This document shows, piece after piece, positions 33,735-34,420 of a stretch of 34,420 nt of DNA. Under the pieces are notes generated by a model. That model did not search any database and was not told where the DNA came from. It worked only from the letters and a program-made list of their open reading frames with translations. How positions within the stretch are numbered: position 1 is the first letter of the stretch; each line of letters begins with the position of its first letter. Source of the DNA: DASSCW01 sp036556695 (GTDB taxonomy: Bacteria; Chloroflexota; Limnocylindria; QHBO01); assembly GCA_036556695.1 (NCBI GenBank), contig DATBIY010000114.1:1-34420 (forward strand), given 5' to 3'. A program made the position numbers and the translations under genes.

Positions 33735-34420
33735 ATGCCCCCCACCGACCAGGTCCTTGTCCACGCGCGCGGATTGACGAAGCGCTTCGGCGACTTCACC
33801 GCGGTCGACGGCGTGGACTTCGACGTGCGCACCGGCGAGGCGTTCGGCTTCCTGGGTCCGAACGGGGCCGGCAAGACGAGCACCATGCGCATGATCGCCT
33901 GCAGCTCGCCGATCACCGATGGCGAGCTCAGCGTGATCGGCATGGACCCGCGTCGCCAGGCGGCGGCGATCAAGTCGCAGATCGGCGTGGTCCCGCAGAT
34001 CGACAACCTGGATGCCGAGCTCACGGTGCGCGAGAACCTGCTGATGTACGCGCGCTACTTCGACATCCCGTCCGAGTTAGCCAGCGAGCGCGCCACCGAG
34101 CTGCTCGACTTCGTGCAGCTGGCCGAGCGCGCGAAGGACCAGGTGGATCCACTGTCCGGCGGGATGAAGCGCCGCCTGACGATCGCACGCTCGCTGATCA
34201 ACAACCCCGACCTCATCATCCTGGACGAGCCGACCACCGGGCTGGATCCACAGGCACGGCACCTGGTGTGGGAACGTCTGTATCGGCTCAAGCAGCGCGG
34301 AGCGACGCTGATCATCACCACCCACTACATGGACGAGGCGGAGCAGCTCTGCGATCGTCTGGTGGTCATGGACAAGGGCAAGATCGTCGCCGAGGGATCA
34401 CCGCGCGAGCTGATCGCCCA
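33735..34420 (+). CDS. ABC transporter ATP-binding protein (truncated by window end)
   Basis: An open frame from the ATG at 33735 runs to the window edge (228 complete codons). It encodes an ABC ATPase with Walker A GPNGAGKTS (43-51), a signature LSGGMKRRL, Walker B LIILDEPTTGLDP and a switch histidine in ITTHYMDEAEQLCDR. The sequence resembles the NodI/DrrA exporter group, in which the ATPase is usually followed by an ABC-2 type permease gene. That permease would be expected just beyond the window. Substrate unknown. The gene probably has its own promoter (TAAACT). Confidence 0.92.
   Translation, partial: MPPTDQVLVHARGLTKRFGDFTAVDGVDFDVRTGEAFGFLGPNGAGKTSTMRMIACSSPITDGELSVIGMDPRRQAAAIKSQIGVVPQIDNLDAELTVRENLLMYARYFDIPSELASERATELLDFVQLAERAKDQVDPLSGGMKRRLTIARSLINNPDLIILDEPTTGLDPQARHLVWERLYRLKQRGATLIITTHYMDEAEQLCDRLVVMDKGKIVAEGSPRELIA

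Overview
The window is GC-rich (about 70 percent by eye, not computed) bacterial chromosome with tightly packed genes, GTG starts and 1- to 4-base gene overlaps. I see no insertion sequence, phage gene, CRISPR array or rRNA. Gene content and style (cphB-cphA, an alpha-ketoacid dehydrogenase operon with lipA/lipB, a CopB-type ATPase, many apparently leaderless starts with a TANNNT box 6-9 bases before the start codon) would fit a high-GC Chloroflexota such as the Limnocylindria/Ellin6529 group. That placement is an inference; an actinobacterial-like origin cannot be excluded.

Layout. 39-113: tRNA-Lys(CTT), overlapped antisense by the 3' end of a glycogen-debranching-type glucosidase (85-2295, minus), which sits in one operon with a GT4 glycosyltransferase (2240-3415, minus). 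3556-6206: a pair of M16 peptidases, one with and one without the zinc motif. 6210-9964 (minus): a J-domain protein, an orphan sensor histidine kinase and a HisC-like aminotransferase. 10032-16643: a cyanophycin island made of cyanophycinase and cyanophycin synthetase (cphB-cphA, plus strand), a convergent Mur-ligase paralogue of CphA that lacks the ATP-grasp domain, and a divergent M20 peptidase. The last two share a 23-base spacer holding a single palindromic -10 box.

16656-22697: an operon of thioesterase, dihydrolipoamide dehydrogenase (E3), E1 alpha, E1 beta, a DinB-fold protein and E2, encoding a complete 2-oxoacid (probably branched-chain type) dehydrogenase complex. 22716-25821 (minus): a membrane GGDEF/HD-GYP protein coupled to a signal-peptide surface protein with two Ig/cadherin-like repeats and proline-rich stalks. 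25963-26706 (minus): an AlkD-like DNA glycosylase, divergent from a His-rich CPH-type copper ATPase (26789-29110). 29124-31857: lipA, lipB and a metallo-beta-lactamase-fold hydrolase; LipA and LipB make the lipoyl group that the E2 at 21132 needs. 31920-33679: UPF0173 hydrolase, a small membrane protein and a HicB-like/DinB-like fusion. 33735-end: an ABC transporter ATPase cut by the window edge.

The most interesting parts are the cyanophycin island, with its ATP-grasp-less CphA paralogue and its symmetric promoter, and the evidence for widespread leaderless transcription. No gene-free stretch exceeds 300 bases; the longest are 30171-30352 (between lipA and lipB), 25822-25962 and 3416-3555.
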